A stretch of 64,000 nt of DNA from Planctomycetota bacterium (GCA_003388505.1 QQVO01000005.1:62001-126000), one strand, 5' to 3'; positions 17,499-27,476 are shown, numbered from the stretch's first letter. Notes: generated from the letters alone by a model not told the origin. Program-made: numbers and translations.

Positions 17499-19412
17499 AT
17501 GCGTTCATTTTCAGGAAGACAACTCGTCCTTCTCTCTCTCGTTCTGTTCGGCGGGCCGGCATTGGGTCACGCACGAGCCGGCGAGTCCGAACCACAAACC
17601 GGCAGCCGCATCTCGTTTCCGCTCGTAGATCTGCAGGGCGGGATCCACGAGTTGGAACAGAATGACCGGAATGCAACCCGGGCGTTCGTGTTTCTTTCGA
17701 CGGAATGTCCGGTCTCGAACAGTTATCTTGAGACGCTCAATCGACTGTATTCCGATCTCGACTCGGAGACCGCGGAACTGTTCGGCGTCGTCACAGATGC
17801 CACCGTGACGCGGGCTGCAGCCCGGAAGCACTTCGAGGAGTTCGAGGCGGCTTTTCCTATCCTCTTCGATCCGTCGGCCCTGCTCGCGAGTGTCTTGGAA
17901 CCGACCCACGTGCCGGAGGCGTTCGTGTTGAATACCTCGGACGTCATCGTCTACCGGGGAGCGATCGATGATACGTGGGGCAGTGTCGGCCGGCGGCGAC
18001 CGGACGCATCGAAGCACTTTCTTGCCGATGCGCTGTGGTCAGCCGCCAAGGGTGAACCGGTGGCCGTCGCGCAGACGGAACCGGTGGGGTGCCTCTTCGA
18101 GTCATTCGCCGGCGACGGCGGCGAGGCGTCCGTAACGTACTGCCGCGACATCGCCCCGATCATCTACTCCCGGTGTCTGAACTGTCACCGTGAAGGTCAG
18201 GTCGCTCCCTTCTCGCTCGACACGTATGAGCAGGTCGCAAAGCGGGCCGACTGGATCGCATCGATCACCGAAGACCGCATCATGCCGCCGTGGATTCCCC
18301 ATCCCGGTCATGATCGGTTCGTCGGTGAGCGATGGCTGACGGATCGGGAGTTGTCGCTATTGAAGGAGTGGGCCGATTCGGGCCGCGCCCGCGGTGACGA
18401 GGCCGATCTTCCGCCGCGGCCCGAGTTCATCGAAGGCTGGCGCCTCGGCGAACCCGATCTGGTCGTGAAGATGCCGCGGCCGTTCACCGTGTACGCGAAC
18501 GGCCCCGACCTGTTTCAGAACTTCGTGATTCCGATCGACATTCCCGAGGACCGGATGGTGGCGGCGATCGAGTTTCATCCGGGCAACAAGCGGGTGGTTC
18601 ACCATTGCGTGCTGTTTCTCGACAGCAACGGCGCGGCCCGCAAACTTGACGACGCCACCGAGGAACCGGGCTACTCGAACTTCGGCGGCCCCGGCTTCGC
18701 TCCAACCGGCGCGCTCGGCGGCTGGTCAGTCGGCAATACGCCCCGGCGTCTGCCGGGCGGCATGGGCCGCTACCTCAAGCAGGGCTCCGACCTGGTGATG
18801 CAGATTCATTACCACCCCACCGGCAAGAAGGAGGTCGATCAATCGGAGGTCGGTCTCTACTTCATCGACAAGCCCGTCGCCGAGACTCTGAAGCAACCCG
18901 CGAAGCTGGTCGGCAGCATCTGGATGGCCAACTACGAAATGGATATTCCGGCCGGTGAGAGCGACTACCACCGCAGCACGTCTTACACCCTGCCGAAGGA
19001 CGTCATCATGGTCGGCGTCGTGCCGCACATGCACCTGCTGGGGAAGTCGATGAAGGTGACTGCCACACTGCCGGGCGGTGGCGACGAGCCGGTCGAGAAG
19101 ACGCTGATTGACATCCGCAACTGGAATTACAACTGGCAGGACGAATACTACTACGAACGGCCGTTCAAGCTCCCCGCCGGGACGAAGCTCACCGTCGACG
19201 CGGTGTTCGACAACTCGGCAGAGAATCCGTCGAATCCGAGTTCGCCGCCGAAACGGGTCACCTGGGGCGAGGAGACCGACGACGAGATGCTGTTCTGCTT
19301 CTTCCTGCTCTCTTCGGAGAAGACCGCGGATCTGATCCATGTGATCTACGACAACCTGCAGCATGACAGCCGGCAGCCGCGGGCCGCCCTGGGCAACACG
19401 GAGGGTGACTGA
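17499..19412 (+). CDS. secreted redoxin / cytochrome c / copper monooxygenase-like fusion
   Basis: The 637-residue protein starts with a signal peptide (LVLLSLVLFGGPALGHARA). A thioredoxin-fold redoxin domain follows, with a single Cys in STECPVSN (Cys70). One haem c site, CLNCH, lies at 226-230. The long C-terminal half resembles the peptidylglycine/dopamine monooxygenase double jelly roll. Its candidate copper ligands are HH at 368-369, HYH at 437-439 and HMH at 510-512. Family knowledge suggests periplasmic electron transfer to a copper centre; the substrate is unknown. AGGA precedes the chosen ATG. The tetR gene begins at the next base after its stop codon. Confidence 0.8.
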   Translation: MRSFSGRQLVLLSLVLFGGPALGHARAGESEPQTGSRISFPLVDLQGGIHELEQNDRNATRAFVFLSTECPVSNSYLETLNRLYSDLDSETAELFGVVTDATVTRAAARKHFEEFEAAFPILFDPSALLASVLEPTHVPEAFVLNTSDVIVYRGAIDDTWGSVGRRRPDASKHFLADALWSAAKGEPVAVAQTEPVGCLFESFAGDGGEASVTYCRDIAPIIYSRCLNCHREGQVAPFSLDTYEQVAKRADWIASITEDRIMPPWIPHPGHDRFVGERWLTDRELSLLKEWADSGRARGDEADLPPRPEFIEGWRLGEPDLVVKMPRPFTVYANGPDLFQNFVIPIDIPEDRMVAAIEFHPGNKRVVHHCVLFLDSNGAARKLDDATEEPGYSNFGGPGFAPTGALGGWSVGNTPRRLPGGMGRYLKQGSDLVMQIHYHPTGKKEVDQSEVGLYFIDKPVAETLKQPAKLVGSIWMANYEMDIPAGESDYHRSTSYTLPKDVIMVGVVPHMHLLGKSMKVTATLPGGGDEPVEKTLIDIRNWNYNWQDEYYYERPFKLPAGTKLTVDAVFDNSAENPSNPSSPPKRVTWGEETDDEMLFCFFLLSSEKTADLIHVIYDNLQHDSRQPRAALGNTEGD

Positions 19413-20063
19413 ATGCCTCCAGCGATCAGCGAACCCCCAGTGGCGACGAAGAACGAGACGGAAGAGCGTCTGCTCGACGCCGCGCTCACACTGTTCGCGG
19501 CGAAAGGGTTCGCCGCCACCAGCGTCCGCGAAATCATCGAAGCCGTCGGGGTGACACGGCCGGTGCTCTATTACTACTGCGAGGGCAAACAGGATCTCTT
19601 CGAGCGGGTGGTCCGCTGGAAGCATGACGACGCGTACGAGCAACTGGCCGGTTCACTCACCGCGACCAAGGGCACGACGAACCGGTTGCGGGCCATCATT
19701 CGCGGAACGTTCGCATTTTGCGCAAACGATCCGCGCGTGCCACAGCTCATGTTTCAGACGACGTTCGGCCCGGTCGTCTCGGAACTTTCGGAGTTCCTGC
19801 AGGAGATCGCCGAGCGGCGATTCGCGATCGTCGCCGATGTGATGCGGGAGGGGCTGGCCGCGGGCGAACTTCAGGGCGGCAACGAAACGGCGCTGGCCCT
19901 GCTGTTTTGCAGCCTGATGGATTATCACGCGAACCTGCTGTCGAGGTTCCCCGACCCACAGCGGCGGCTGACTCCCGAACTGGCCGATGCGCTGGTGAAC
20001 GCGTTTCTTAACGGGGTCGCGACGGAACGCGGAGCGACTCCGCAGATCCCGATGTCCTTCTGA
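19413..20063 (+). CDS. TetR/AcrR-family transcriptional regulator
   Basis: The 216-residue repressor-type protein has the N-terminal helix-turn-helix: LLDAALTLFAAKGFAATSVR, then the recognition-helix region ending RPVLYYYCEGKQDLFERV. A ligand-binding helical domain follows. Its start codon abuts the stop of the upstream fusion oxidoreductase, so the two are co-translated. The palindrome before that operon is its likely binding site. The inducer is unknown. Confidence 0.9.
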   Translation: MPPAISEPPVATKNETEERLLDAALTLFAAKGFAATSVREIIEAVGVTRPVLYYYCEGKQDLFERVVRWKHDDAYEQLAGSLTATKGTTNRLRAIIRGTFAFCANDPRVPQLMFQTTFGPVVSELSEFLQEIAERRFAIVADVMREGLAAGELQGGNETALALLFCSLMDYHANLLSRFPDPQRRLTPELADALVNAFLNGVATERGATPQIPMSF

Positions 20064-20266
20064 TTCCCGCCGTCTCTTCGATCGTCTGCGACAGTCAGGA
20101 TTTCTAAAGATCTCGATTGTCGCCCGACAGGAAGCCGCTATAACCTGCGGATAGAGCGATACAGCATTTTTCCCCCATCTGCTCCTCGATCCGTTACCGG
20201 CGAGTTTCCCTACCAGGGGCAGGTGGGTTTTTCGTTGCGCGGTCCTCCACGGGGCCGGCCCGCCTT

Positions 20267-21679
20267 TCACACCAGCTCCGGAATCGGACGGCCGCCCTCC
20301 TGGACGATCGGCATTGGACGACCGCGGGGGTCGATCCAGTGCGTGCCCAGATCGATCCCCAAATGGCGAAACGTCGTCGCGGCGAGGTCCTGCGGACGGA
20401 CTGCACCGCTCTTGATCTCCGCGCCGCGGGCGTCGCTGCTGCCGATCACCTGGCCGTGCGGCATCCCCCCGCCGGCGACGACCATCGACATCACATTCGT
20501 CCAGTGGTGACGCCCCGCCTTCTCGTTGATCACCGGCGTGCGGCCGAATTCGCCCAGCATCATGACGAACGTGTCGTCGAGCAGTCCCCGCTGTTCCAGA
20601 TCGCTGACGAGGGCGTACAGCGCCCGGTCGACGCGCGGCAGCAACGGCTTGAGCCCCTTGTTGATGCCGCCCCAGCGGACGTCGTCGCCGTGGTGATCGA
20701 AGTATCCCCACGCGCCGCTGACGAGCACGAACGTCACGCCCGATTCGACCAACCGCCGGGCGAGCAGAGCCTTTTGTCCCACGCTCTCGGAACCGTACAT
20801 GTCGCGCGTGGCGGGCGTTTCGTCGCTCAGATCGAACGCCTTCTGCACGCGGCCTGAGGTCACCATTTCGTAGGCTTTCTGGCCGAACCGATCAACGCGC
20901 TCCAGAGTCTGGTGCTGGTCGAGATCCCGCCGGAGACGGTCGAACTGGGACCGCAGTTCGTTGCGGCTGCTCAGCCGGTCGATCTCGATGCCCTTCGGCA
21001 GGTCGAGTTTCCCCGCAAGTTCAAGACCCTTGACCGGTTCGTATTCCGAACCCATGTGACCCGCGCCGTAAACGTCCGAACTCCATGACTCGGCGAGTCC
21101 GACGAAGGGGGGCAGATCCGGGTCGTTCGAACCGCGGAACTTGGCGACGACCGATCCCATCGAGGGATATCCACCCCCGTCGCGGCCGTCGTTGGTCCGC
21201 CGGGCGAGCGGGTTGCCGGCCTGCATTGTGATCGGCGTGTGGTTGCTGGCGCTGCAGTCGACGGAACGGATGATCGACAGCTTGTCGGCGATGGAAGCCT
21301 GCAGCGGCAGGTGTTCACTGAAGCGGACGCCCGGCAGTTTTGTCTCGATCGACGAAAACGGACCGCGGACCTCGCCGGGGGCCGCAGGTTTCGGGTCCCA
21401 CATGTCCAACTGGCTCGGTCCACCGGACAGCCAGAACAGGATGACCGACTTTTTGCCGCTCGTACTCCCGTTTGACTCATTGGCGCGCAGCATCGCCGGC
21501 AGCGACAGGCCCCCCAGACCCAGCAAACCGGTCTGCAGAAACCAGCGGCGGGAGTTCCTGCGCAACAGATCGCGACCGGTCGGCACGAGTCCGGCGAGCG
21601 ACTGCTGTGCGTGGTGCGTGTCGTGCAGGGGATGACGGTTGGAGGTCACAGGCATGGAAGGCAAAGGGGGTTGGATCAT
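20267..21679 (-). CDS. DUF1501 (sulfatase-like fold) Tat-exported protein
   Basis: The 470-residue protein has a twin-arginine type leader (RRNSRRWFLQTGLLGLGGLSL). The DUF1501 body includes FWLSGGPSQLDMWDPKP near the start and MLGEFGRTPVINEKAGRHHW in the second half. DUF1501 proteins share the alkaline phosphatase/sulfatase fold, but their enzymatic role is not established. In planctomycetes they usually sit beside a DUF1549/DUF1553 cytochrome gene; none is present here. The exact start is uncertain, with a second ATG eight codons in. Confidence 0.88.
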   Translation of the reverse strand: MIQPPLPSMPVTSNRHPLHDTHHAQQSLAGLVPTGRDLLRRNSRRWFLQTGLLGLGGLSLPAMLRANESNGSTSGKKSVILFWLSGGPSQLDMWDPKPAAPGEVRGPFSSIETKLPGVRFSEHLPLQASIADKLSIIRSVDCSASNHTPITMQAGNPLARRTNDGRDGGGYPSMGSVVAKFRGSNDPDLPPFVGLAESWSSDVYGAGHMGSEYEPVKGLELAGKLDLPKGIEIDRLSSRNELRSQFDRLRRDLDQHQTLERVDRFGQKAYEMVTSGRVQKAFDLSDETPATRDMYGSESVGQKALLARRLVESGVTFVLVSGAWGYFDHHGDDVRWGGINKGLKPLLPRVDRALYALVSDLEQRGLLDDTFVMMLGEFGRTPVINEKAGRHHWTNVMSMVVAGGGMPHGQVIGSSDARGAEIKSGAVRPQDLAATTFRHLGIDLGTHWIDPRGRPMPIVQEGGRPIPELV

Positions 21680-21973
21680 GGGGGAGGGACGGCTGAACTG
21701 AGCCCAAGTCCAGCCAACTTAAAGATATAAGCAAATCTGGATGGATGCAACCGCCAATTCTGATTGACGATCGGACGCCGCCCCATTTCAGCCGAGTATT
21801 TTGCGGAACGTGTTGCGTAGAATTCTGACGGAACTTTTCCCGTCTTTGCAGCGTCGTACACGCTGGTCGGCATTCACGTCTCTTCCCGGCCGCTTTTTTT
21901 CTCACCTCACATGCCATTCAACCCGGTTGTTCGCCGGGAGCGTCTCGTTGTCACTCCAACGCAGTGTGACCGT

Positions 21974-23992
21974 ATGCGCAAGCCAAGCGTCCCTGAAGTA
22001 CGGCAGTTTCTGATTTCTCATGTCGAAAAAATCGGCCTGGGAGTCGTCCTTCTCCTCGTTGCGGCGGCCCTCGCGGGAACCCATTGGAAGCCGTACGAGC
22101 GATCAGCGGACGAGTTGCTGCAGAGCGTGGCGCAGGCGGAGGAACAACTCCAAAGCGCCGCCTGGCCGGATTCCGAACGGGCGCGATTTGAGCTGTCGGC
22201 GGCGCAGCATCCGCGGCGGGCGGTGGATCGGTTGCTCTTCAGCGCGATCCCGGTCTCGCATTACGCGCGGTTGACCCCGATGCGGCGGCATCCGTTGGCC
22301 GCCGAACAGTCGCTGAGCGAAGTCAAACTTCGTCCCGTGGAGGATCTGCAGGTCAAGCAGGGTCGCGTTCTGGTGCGGCTTGCGCCGGAACGTCTGCAAC
22401 GAGATGGATTGAAGCAGTCCGCCGAGGAGAACCAATCGGAGATCCAGCGGCCCGATTCGCTGCTGCGTCGCGAAGACCTCTTCCGCCGCAAGGCCGAACC
22501 GGCGGTGCACACTCCAGTCGCTGCCAGCGAACAAGGCAGCTTGCGCGGCCGGGCCTATCCGTACCTGTCGGTTGTCGGCGTCTTTGACGTCGAGGCGCAG
22601 GTCCGCGACTACATGCCGGCCGTGCGCCGCAACTTCCGCGACTCACGCGAACTGTTCGAGATTCTTGATTTTCAGTTGCAGCGGCAGCATCGCCGCGACC
22701 CGGCGGCGCCCTGGTCCTCCTGGAGTTCCGTCGATATCGACGTCCTCAAGGATCTGATCCGTTCGGCCGATGGAATCGCCCCCGACGTGGTTTCGGCCGA
22801 CGTGACCGACAGCGCCATCACCAGCCCGCTGCCGCCTCGCTGGACCGGCGTGTGGGCGAAGACCGCCACGCATCCGCGGTTGAGTGAATATGTGCTCTCC
22901 CCGCAGGATCTCGAACGGGAGATGGAGTTCTACCGGGCCGTCATCGATCAGAGTCGCCGGTCGCTGGAGGAAGAGCGCAGGAACCGGCGCGGCAAGGGCG
23001 GATTCCACGAGTTCGTCCAGGATCCGCGTTCGGTCCGACGCGATTTCTTCGCCACCGCGGTCGACGCCGCGCCGTCGCCGTCGTCCTGGCTCGCGACCGG
23101 CAACCCCGACGCCGCGAAGAATCGCGAACTCGACCAACTGGTCCGCAGGTTGGCGCGGGAGATCGACCCGGAGAACCGCGATCGCGAACTGGAGGAATGG
23201 ATCAGGCGGCAGGCGCGCGTGCAGGAACATCTGCTGCTGTTCCGTTATCTCGACGTCGACGTCGAACCGGGTGTGACCTACCGTTACCGGGTCCGACTGG
23301 AGGTGCGGAACCCGAACTACCGCAAACCGCTGGCCGCGGCCGGCGGATTGCCCCACGTCGTTCAGGGAGCCACCCGTCTGACGCCCTGGTCGGAGCCGAC
23401 GCCCCCCGCCACGGTCGACGAACTCGTGCACTACTTCGTCACGTCAGTCGAGCCGGCGCGATCGCGACTCTATCCGGAAACACGCATGAACCTGTTTCAA
23501 TACGATCTCGATCTCGGAACGACCGTACAGCACGAGCTTGACGTGATGTTCGGCCGCGCCATCGGCGGCACGGCGACGGCGCGGCAGGTCGATCCGGTCC
23601 GTCAGATCGTCGAGGAAAAGGACTATTCGTTCCGCTCCGACGATGTTCTCGTCGATGCGTTGGAGGATTTCCGGTTTCGCCCGCAGGATCACGCCGGATT
23701 GCGGCTCGGCGGCGGTTCGCGCGGCGACGCCGGCTTGACGCCCTACGCCCTGGTCGTCACCCGTGACGGGAAGCTGAAAACGATCAACGCGGCTTCGCAG
23801 GCCGCGGAACTCGAGCGGCAGACGACCTACCTCGGTTGGCAGAACGCAATGGCAACCGACTACCGGGATCCGGCCCGGAATGATCTGGAACGCAACAGCT
23901 CGGACTACGATGCGATCTACCGCGACATCTTCGATTTGCCGTCGGCTCCGCAACGTTCGAGCAAGGAGAACAACCCGCTGCGCCGGAACTGA
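21974..23992 (+). CDS. membrane-anchored protein of unknown function
   Basis: I do not recognise this 672-residue protein. It has a short cytoplasmic N-terminus, one transmembrane segment (IGLGVVLLLVAAALAGTHW, about residues 20-38), and a large hydrophilic part rich in Arg, Glu and Pro. A fibronectin-like stretch near residue 430 reads DVDVEPGVTYRYRVRLEVRNPNY. It may be an inner-membrane structural or assembly protein. The start MRKPSVPEVRQF was chosen because it places the anchor normally. It faces the opposite-strand FabZ-like gene with only 6 bp between the stops. Confidence 0.72.
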   Translation: MRKPSVPEVRQFLISHVEKIGLGVVLLLVAAALAGTHWKPYERSADELLQSVAQAEEQLQSAAWPDSERARFELSAAQHPRRAVDRLLFSAIPVSHYARLTPMRRHPLAAEQSLSEVKLRPVEDLQVKQGRVLVRLAPERLQRDGLKQSAEENQSEIQRPDSLLRREDLFRRKAEPAVHTPVAASEQGSLRGRAYPYLSVVGVFDVEAQVRDYMPAVRRNFRDSRELFEILDFQLQRQHRRDPAAPWSSWSSVDIDVLKDLIRSADGIAPDVVSADVTDSAITSPLPPRWTGVWAKTATHPRLSEYVLSPQDLEREMEFYRAVIDQSRRSLEEERRNRRGKGGFHEFVQDPRSVRRDFFATAVDAAPSPSSWLATGNPDAAKNRELDQLVRRLAREIDPENRDRELEEWIRRQARVQEHLLLFRYLDVDVEPGVTYRYRVRLEVRNPNYRKPLAAAGGLPHVVQGATRLTPWSEPTPPATVDELVHYFVTSVEPARSRLYPETRMNLFQYDLDLGTTVQHELDVMFGRAIGGTATARQVDPVRQIVEEKDYSFRSDDVLVDALEDFRFRPQDHAGLRLGGGSRGDAGLTPYALVVTRDGKLKTINAASQAAELERQTTYLGWQNAMATDYRDPARNDLERNSSDYDAIYRDIFDLPSAPQRSSKENNPLRRN

Positions 23993-23998
23993 TCGAAT

Positions 23999-24502
23999 TC
24001 AACTCTCCGGGTTTCGATCGCGGCTGATCGGGACGCCGATCATGCGTCCGTGAAAAATCAGTTGGTCGTCGACGAACCCCTGAAAGTCGAACTCGGCCCG
24101 GATGCGGCGCAATCGCGCCGCCCGGGCGCAGATGATCAGCCGGGCGGGTGGATAGACCGGACTGCGAAAGCGCACGCTCTCCATCCCGCCGAATCCCAGG
24201 TAGTCGCCGTCCTTCAAGAGTCCGTACTTTCGTGCGTAGAACGCCGCGAGTTGCGCAGCGGCTTCGCACATCAGCACACCCGGCATCAGCGGAAAGCCCG
24301 GCATGTGGCCCTTGATCCAGAATTCGTCGTCGGTAATGTCCTTGTAGCCGATGACGCCGTGGTTCTCCTCGTCGACCCACACAATGCCGGTGAGTTGCTC
24401 CATCTCGTGCCGCTGCGCGTTCAATTTGCGGATTTCGTCCAGCGTGATGAGCGGCTTCTCGTAGTCGAACTGCTTGTAGTCGAAGAATGCCTGAGGAGCC
24501 AT
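23999..24502 (-). CDS. FabZ-like 3-hydroxyacyl-ACP dehydratase (hotdog fold)
   Basis: The 167-residue protein contains IKGHMPGFPLMPGVLMCEAAAQ, the FabZ/FabA active-site pattern with catalytic His and Glu. GFGGMESVRFRSPVYPPARL forms the second half of the hotdog. It would dehydrate 3-hydroxyacyl-ACP in fatty-acid or polyketide-type synthesis. It is the last of three leftward genes (purC, HAD-like, this one), with 50 bp to its upstream neighbour. I start at MAPQAFFDYKQF, because extra upstream codons overlap the neighbour's end. Confidence 0.85.
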   Translation of the reverse strand: MAPQAFFDYKQFDYEKPLITLDEIRKLNAQRHEMEQLTGIVWVDEENHGVIGYKDITDDEFWIKGHMPGFPLMPGVLMCEAAAQLAAFYARKYGLLKDGDYLGFGGMESVRFRSPVYPPARLIICARAARLRRIRAEFDFQGFVDDQLIFHGRMIGVPISRDRNPES

Positions 24503-24552
24503 GGACCGGGTCACCGCTGGAGTGGAGGAAGCGATTCGGGAGTCGAATCGGC

Positions 24553-25512
24553 TCAGATGCGCAGAATTTGGCTGATTTGACGTAAGTCCGTCAACAGACG
24601 ATCCGGTTTTCTGTCCGGATCCCGCAGCTCGTCCGCGGTCACGCGGCAGCATTCGGCGTCCGTCGCCAACAGGGCGGTCCGGACCCCGAACGACCGAATC
24701 GCCGCGATATCGTCGTCGATCCGGTGGCTGACATACAGGATTTCACCCGGATCGACGCCCCGTTTGGTAAACGCCGCCAGTCCCGTGGCGAACAGCGACG
24801 GCGACGGCTTACAGACGCCCATTTCCGCCGACACCGTCGTACACCCGGGTGAGAGAACTTCAGACAGGGACGTCATCGGCGATTCGCGCTGGAGGTCGCG
24901 AAGAAGCTGCGCCGGCGTGAAGGGCTGCCCGTCGCAGATGACCCCCTGGAGCAGACCCGCCGAGGAAACCTGGGCCAGTACGTCCCGCGCGTGTTCGGCG
25001 GCCGCCGTTCCCTGAAGACTCGCATGGAAAAAATAGGCGACCTTGAGCGCCAGATCGTCCGGATCGCCGTAGAACGACTCCTCGTACTGATATTCGTTCT
25101 TTACCAGTCGGTCGATCCAGCGCCGCCAGATGTGGGGCGAGGAGACTTCCCGCGCGTCGCCCTTTCGCTTGGTCGGCTTCAGCCGGTCTTCTTCGATCAG
25201 CGTGGTGTACTGCTGGAGCAGATACTCCCACGGTTGTCCCGGCTTGCGGCTCATGCTGTACCACATCCGGAATTCTTCGATCGTTTTTTCCAGCGCGATC
25301 TGCATCCGCAATTGCTGCGGATGGATGTGTTGCAGTCGTCCCCCGTCGATCCGCAGCAGCGTCCCGTAGACCTCGTACGCGACGGCGCGGACGCCGGGCA
25401 GCGGTTTCAGGTACGGAGTCGCCTTGAGCGGCCGGGGAGCGGGAGGCTTCGGCCAGATCAGATCCTGCCGCTCATCCAACCAGGTGATGTACTCCGCGAT
25501 CGACTTGGCCAT
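24553..25512 (-). CDS. HAD-like protein with altered nucleophile motif
   Basis: The 319-residue protein has a HAD layout: motif I AYEVYGTLL near residue 46, a lysine motif GVCKPSPSLF, and the motif IV-like region YVSHRIDDDIAAIRSFG. In motif I the usual DxDGT is EVYGT: Glu47 replaces the nucleophilic Asp and Tyr49 the general acid. Phosphatase activity is therefore questionable. About 180 residues between motif I and the lysine form a large helical cap. Its role beside purC and a FabZ-like gene is unknown. Confidence 0.75.
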   Translation of the reverse strand: MAKSIAEYITWLDERQDLIWPKPPAPRPLKATPYLKPLPGVRAVAYEVYGTLLRIDGGRLQHIHPQQLRMQIALEKTIEEFRMWYSMSRKPGQPWEYLLQQYTTLIEEDRLKPTKRKGDAREVSSPHIWRRWIDRLVKNEYQYEESFYGDPDDLALKVAYFFHASLQGTAAAEHARDVLAQVSSAGLLQGVICDGQPFTPAQLLRDLQRESPMTSLSEVLSPGCTTVSAEMGVCKPSPSLFATGLAAFTKRGVDPGEILYVSHRIDDDIAAIRSFGVRTALLATDAECCRVTADELRDPDRKPDRLLTDLRQISQILRI

Positions 25513-25619
25513 CGACTAACCGCAACACGTGGATGCGATCCCTCAGAGCGCGCACTGGGCCGGCGCGTCAGCGCGCGGCCTTCGTGCCCATGCTCCCTGC
25601 GGCCTCCGCACTCCAGGCT

Positions 25620-26504
25620 CTACTTCCACCAGAATGACTGCTGGGACAGCCGTTCGTAAGCGTCAATATACTTCTCGCGGGTTTTCGAGACGACATCGTC
25701 CGGAAGGGCCGGAGGCTCGCTGTTCTTGTCCCAGCCGGACTCCACCAGCCAGTCGCGCACGAACTGCTTGTCGAACGACGGCTGCCCTTGACCGGGTTCA
25801 TACTGGTCTTCCGGCCAGAAGCGGGAACTGTCCGGCGTGAGAACTTCGTCGATCAGAATGATCTCATCTCCGATCCGGCCGAATTCGAACTTGGTGTCGG
25901 CGATGATGATCCCGCGCGTCCGGGCGTACTCCGCGCCCTGGCGATAGATTTCGAGGCTCCGGCGGCGCAGTTCTTCGGCCAGTTCGGGGCCGATGATCTC
26001 GCACATCCGCTCGAACGAAATGTTCTCGTCGTGTCCCGATTCCTCCTTGGTGGCCGGGGTGAAGATCGGTTCGGGCAACTGGCTGCTCTCGTGCAGGCCT
26101 GCAGGCAGCTTGAGACCGCAGACGGTGCCCGATTGACCGTACTCCTTCCAGCCGGACCCGGCGAGGTAGCCCCGCACAACGCATTCGATCGGGATCACGT
26201 CGGTCTTCTTCACGACCATGCTGCGGCCGTCGAGATTCTCCAGGTCGGTCCCTTCCGGCAGCGGCAGATCGGACAAATCCATGCTGAGCAGGTGATGCGG
26301 CGTTTCCAGCCGGTCGAACCAGAATTCGCTGATCTTCGTCAGCACCCGCCCTTTATCCGGGATTCCGGTGGGCAGCACGTAATCGAACGCGCTGATTCGA
26401 TCGGTCGCCACGAATAACAGGCGATCGCCAAAATCGTAGATGTCGCGGACTTTGCCACGGCGAACCGGGACGCCCTGGACGCTGCTCTCTCGTAATGCCG
26501 GCAT
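25620..26504 (-). CDS. purC: phosphoribosylaminoimidazole-succinocarboxamide synthase (SAICAR synthase)
   Basis: This step of purine synthesis joins CAIR and aspartate using ATP. The 294-residue protein has the family blocks [51 protein letters not shown] and [10 protein letters not shown], and has normal length. AAGGAG lies 7 nt before the ATG giving [11 protein letters not shown]; a longer frame to 26690 lacks similarity. Other pur genes are not adjacent. Confidence 0.96.
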   Translation of the reverse strand: MPALRESSVQGVPVRRGKVRDIYDFGDRLLFVATDRISAFDYVLPTGIPDKGRVLTKISEFWFDRLETPHHLLSMDLSDLPLPEGTDLENLDGRSMVVKKTDVIPIECVVRGYLAGSGWKEYGQSGTVCGLKLPAGLHESSQLPEPIFTPATKEESGHDENISFERMCEIIGPELAEELRRRSLEIYRQGAEYARTRGIIIADTKFEFGRIGDEIILIDEVLTPDSSRFWPEDQYEPGQGQPSFDKQFVRDWLVESGWDKNSEPPALPDDVVSKTREKYIDAYERLSQQSFWWK

Positions 26505-26735
26505 GTGGTGCTCCTTATGTTGGGAGCGATACTTTAGCAAGTCGAACGGAGAGTGAAAACGAAGGGCCGCTGCCGTTGTGTGATGACGGAATCGTCGCCG
26601 CACGGCGGTTGTTCGGCCTCGGAACCGAGCCCAGCCGACGGCGGGGCGAACTTGCTTGTCGCTTGAACCGCACAGAGACCTGGGGCACACTGTCTGATAC
26701 AGGAAACATCAAGCTGATGAACCGAGGTGGCGTCC

Positions 26736-27476
26736 ATGCGGGCTTTACAGACCGGTCTTTGGAGTCTGGCAATTCTCGTTGCCTGTCCCATCTCTCTTCG
26801 CGCCCAGGCCGATGGCGACGCAGAGGAGGCTGCGGCCGAAGACGAGGTGACGATTACCTCGCGGTGGAAGGTGCTGCACAAGACGGGGCGGCGGGCGCAA
26901 GGTGTCCGTCCGATTGCCCAGTCGGCCCCGATCACTCCGCTCGACGACCTTGAGTTCACCGGTCCGGCGCCGGGCCACCCGTTCGTGCTGGGCAAGTACG
27001 CAGCCGACGGCAAATGGGCGGTCGTCAACGGCGGCATCCAACTCGTCGAAGGGCACAACGCCGCGCTCAAACTGGCGCGAGCCAAAGACTTCGAGTTGGA
27101 AGGAGTCATTGAAATGCAGGATTACGGGGGATGGTTTCTGCTGGTCGGCTGGGACCAGGGACGCGGGTACTCCATCTCCAACGTCACGATGAAGGAAAGC
27201 GGCAGTCCCTGGTTCATCACCGAATATCGGGGAGACACCGCCATCGAAGACGCCCATTACCAGTTGGAGGGGCACGAGTGGCGGAGGGAACAACCGTTCC
27301 GCGTGACTCTTCGCGACGGCGAGCTTGAGTTTCAGGTCGGCAAGGCCAAGGTGCTCGAAGGTCAGAGGCTGGAGAACTACTCGACGGGCGACGTCATCTT
27401 CGGCGTCTACGACACGCGTTACGGCCCGCGGCCGGTGCGGATCACTGCACTGAGAATCCGTGCCCTCGAAGAGTAA
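26736..27476 (+). CDS. secreted protein of unknown function (possible lectin-like or DUF1080-like fold)
   Basis: The 246-residue product has a signal peptide (LWSLAILVACPISLRA) and an acidic spacer. A beta-rich body follows whose LEGVIEMQDYGGWFLLVGWDQGRGYSI and PFRVTLRDGELEFQV segments recall the concanavalin-like 3-keto-disaccharide hydrolase (DUF1080) family. I cannot place catalytic residues. GAGGTGG lies just before the chosen ATG; a GTG three codons upstream is an alternative. Confidence 0.62.
   Translation: MRALQTGLWSLAILVACPISLRAQADGDAEEAAAEDEVTITSRWKVLHKTGRRAQGVRPIAQSAPITPLDDLEFTGPAPGHPFVLGKYAADGKWAVVNGGIQLVEGHNAALKLARAKDFELEGVIEMQDYGGWFLLVGWDQGRGYSISNVTMKESGSPWFITEYRGDTAIEDAHYQLEGHEWRREQPFRVTLRDGELEFQVGKAKVLEGQRLENYSTGDVIFGVYDTRYGPRPVRITALRIRALEE

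Noticed and set aside
20117-20144. TTGTCG, 16 bp, TATAAC promoter-like pair on the plus strand
   Set aside because: It points into the 3' end of a minus-strand gene with no plus-strand gene or clear RNA behind it, so it was not listed as a promoter.
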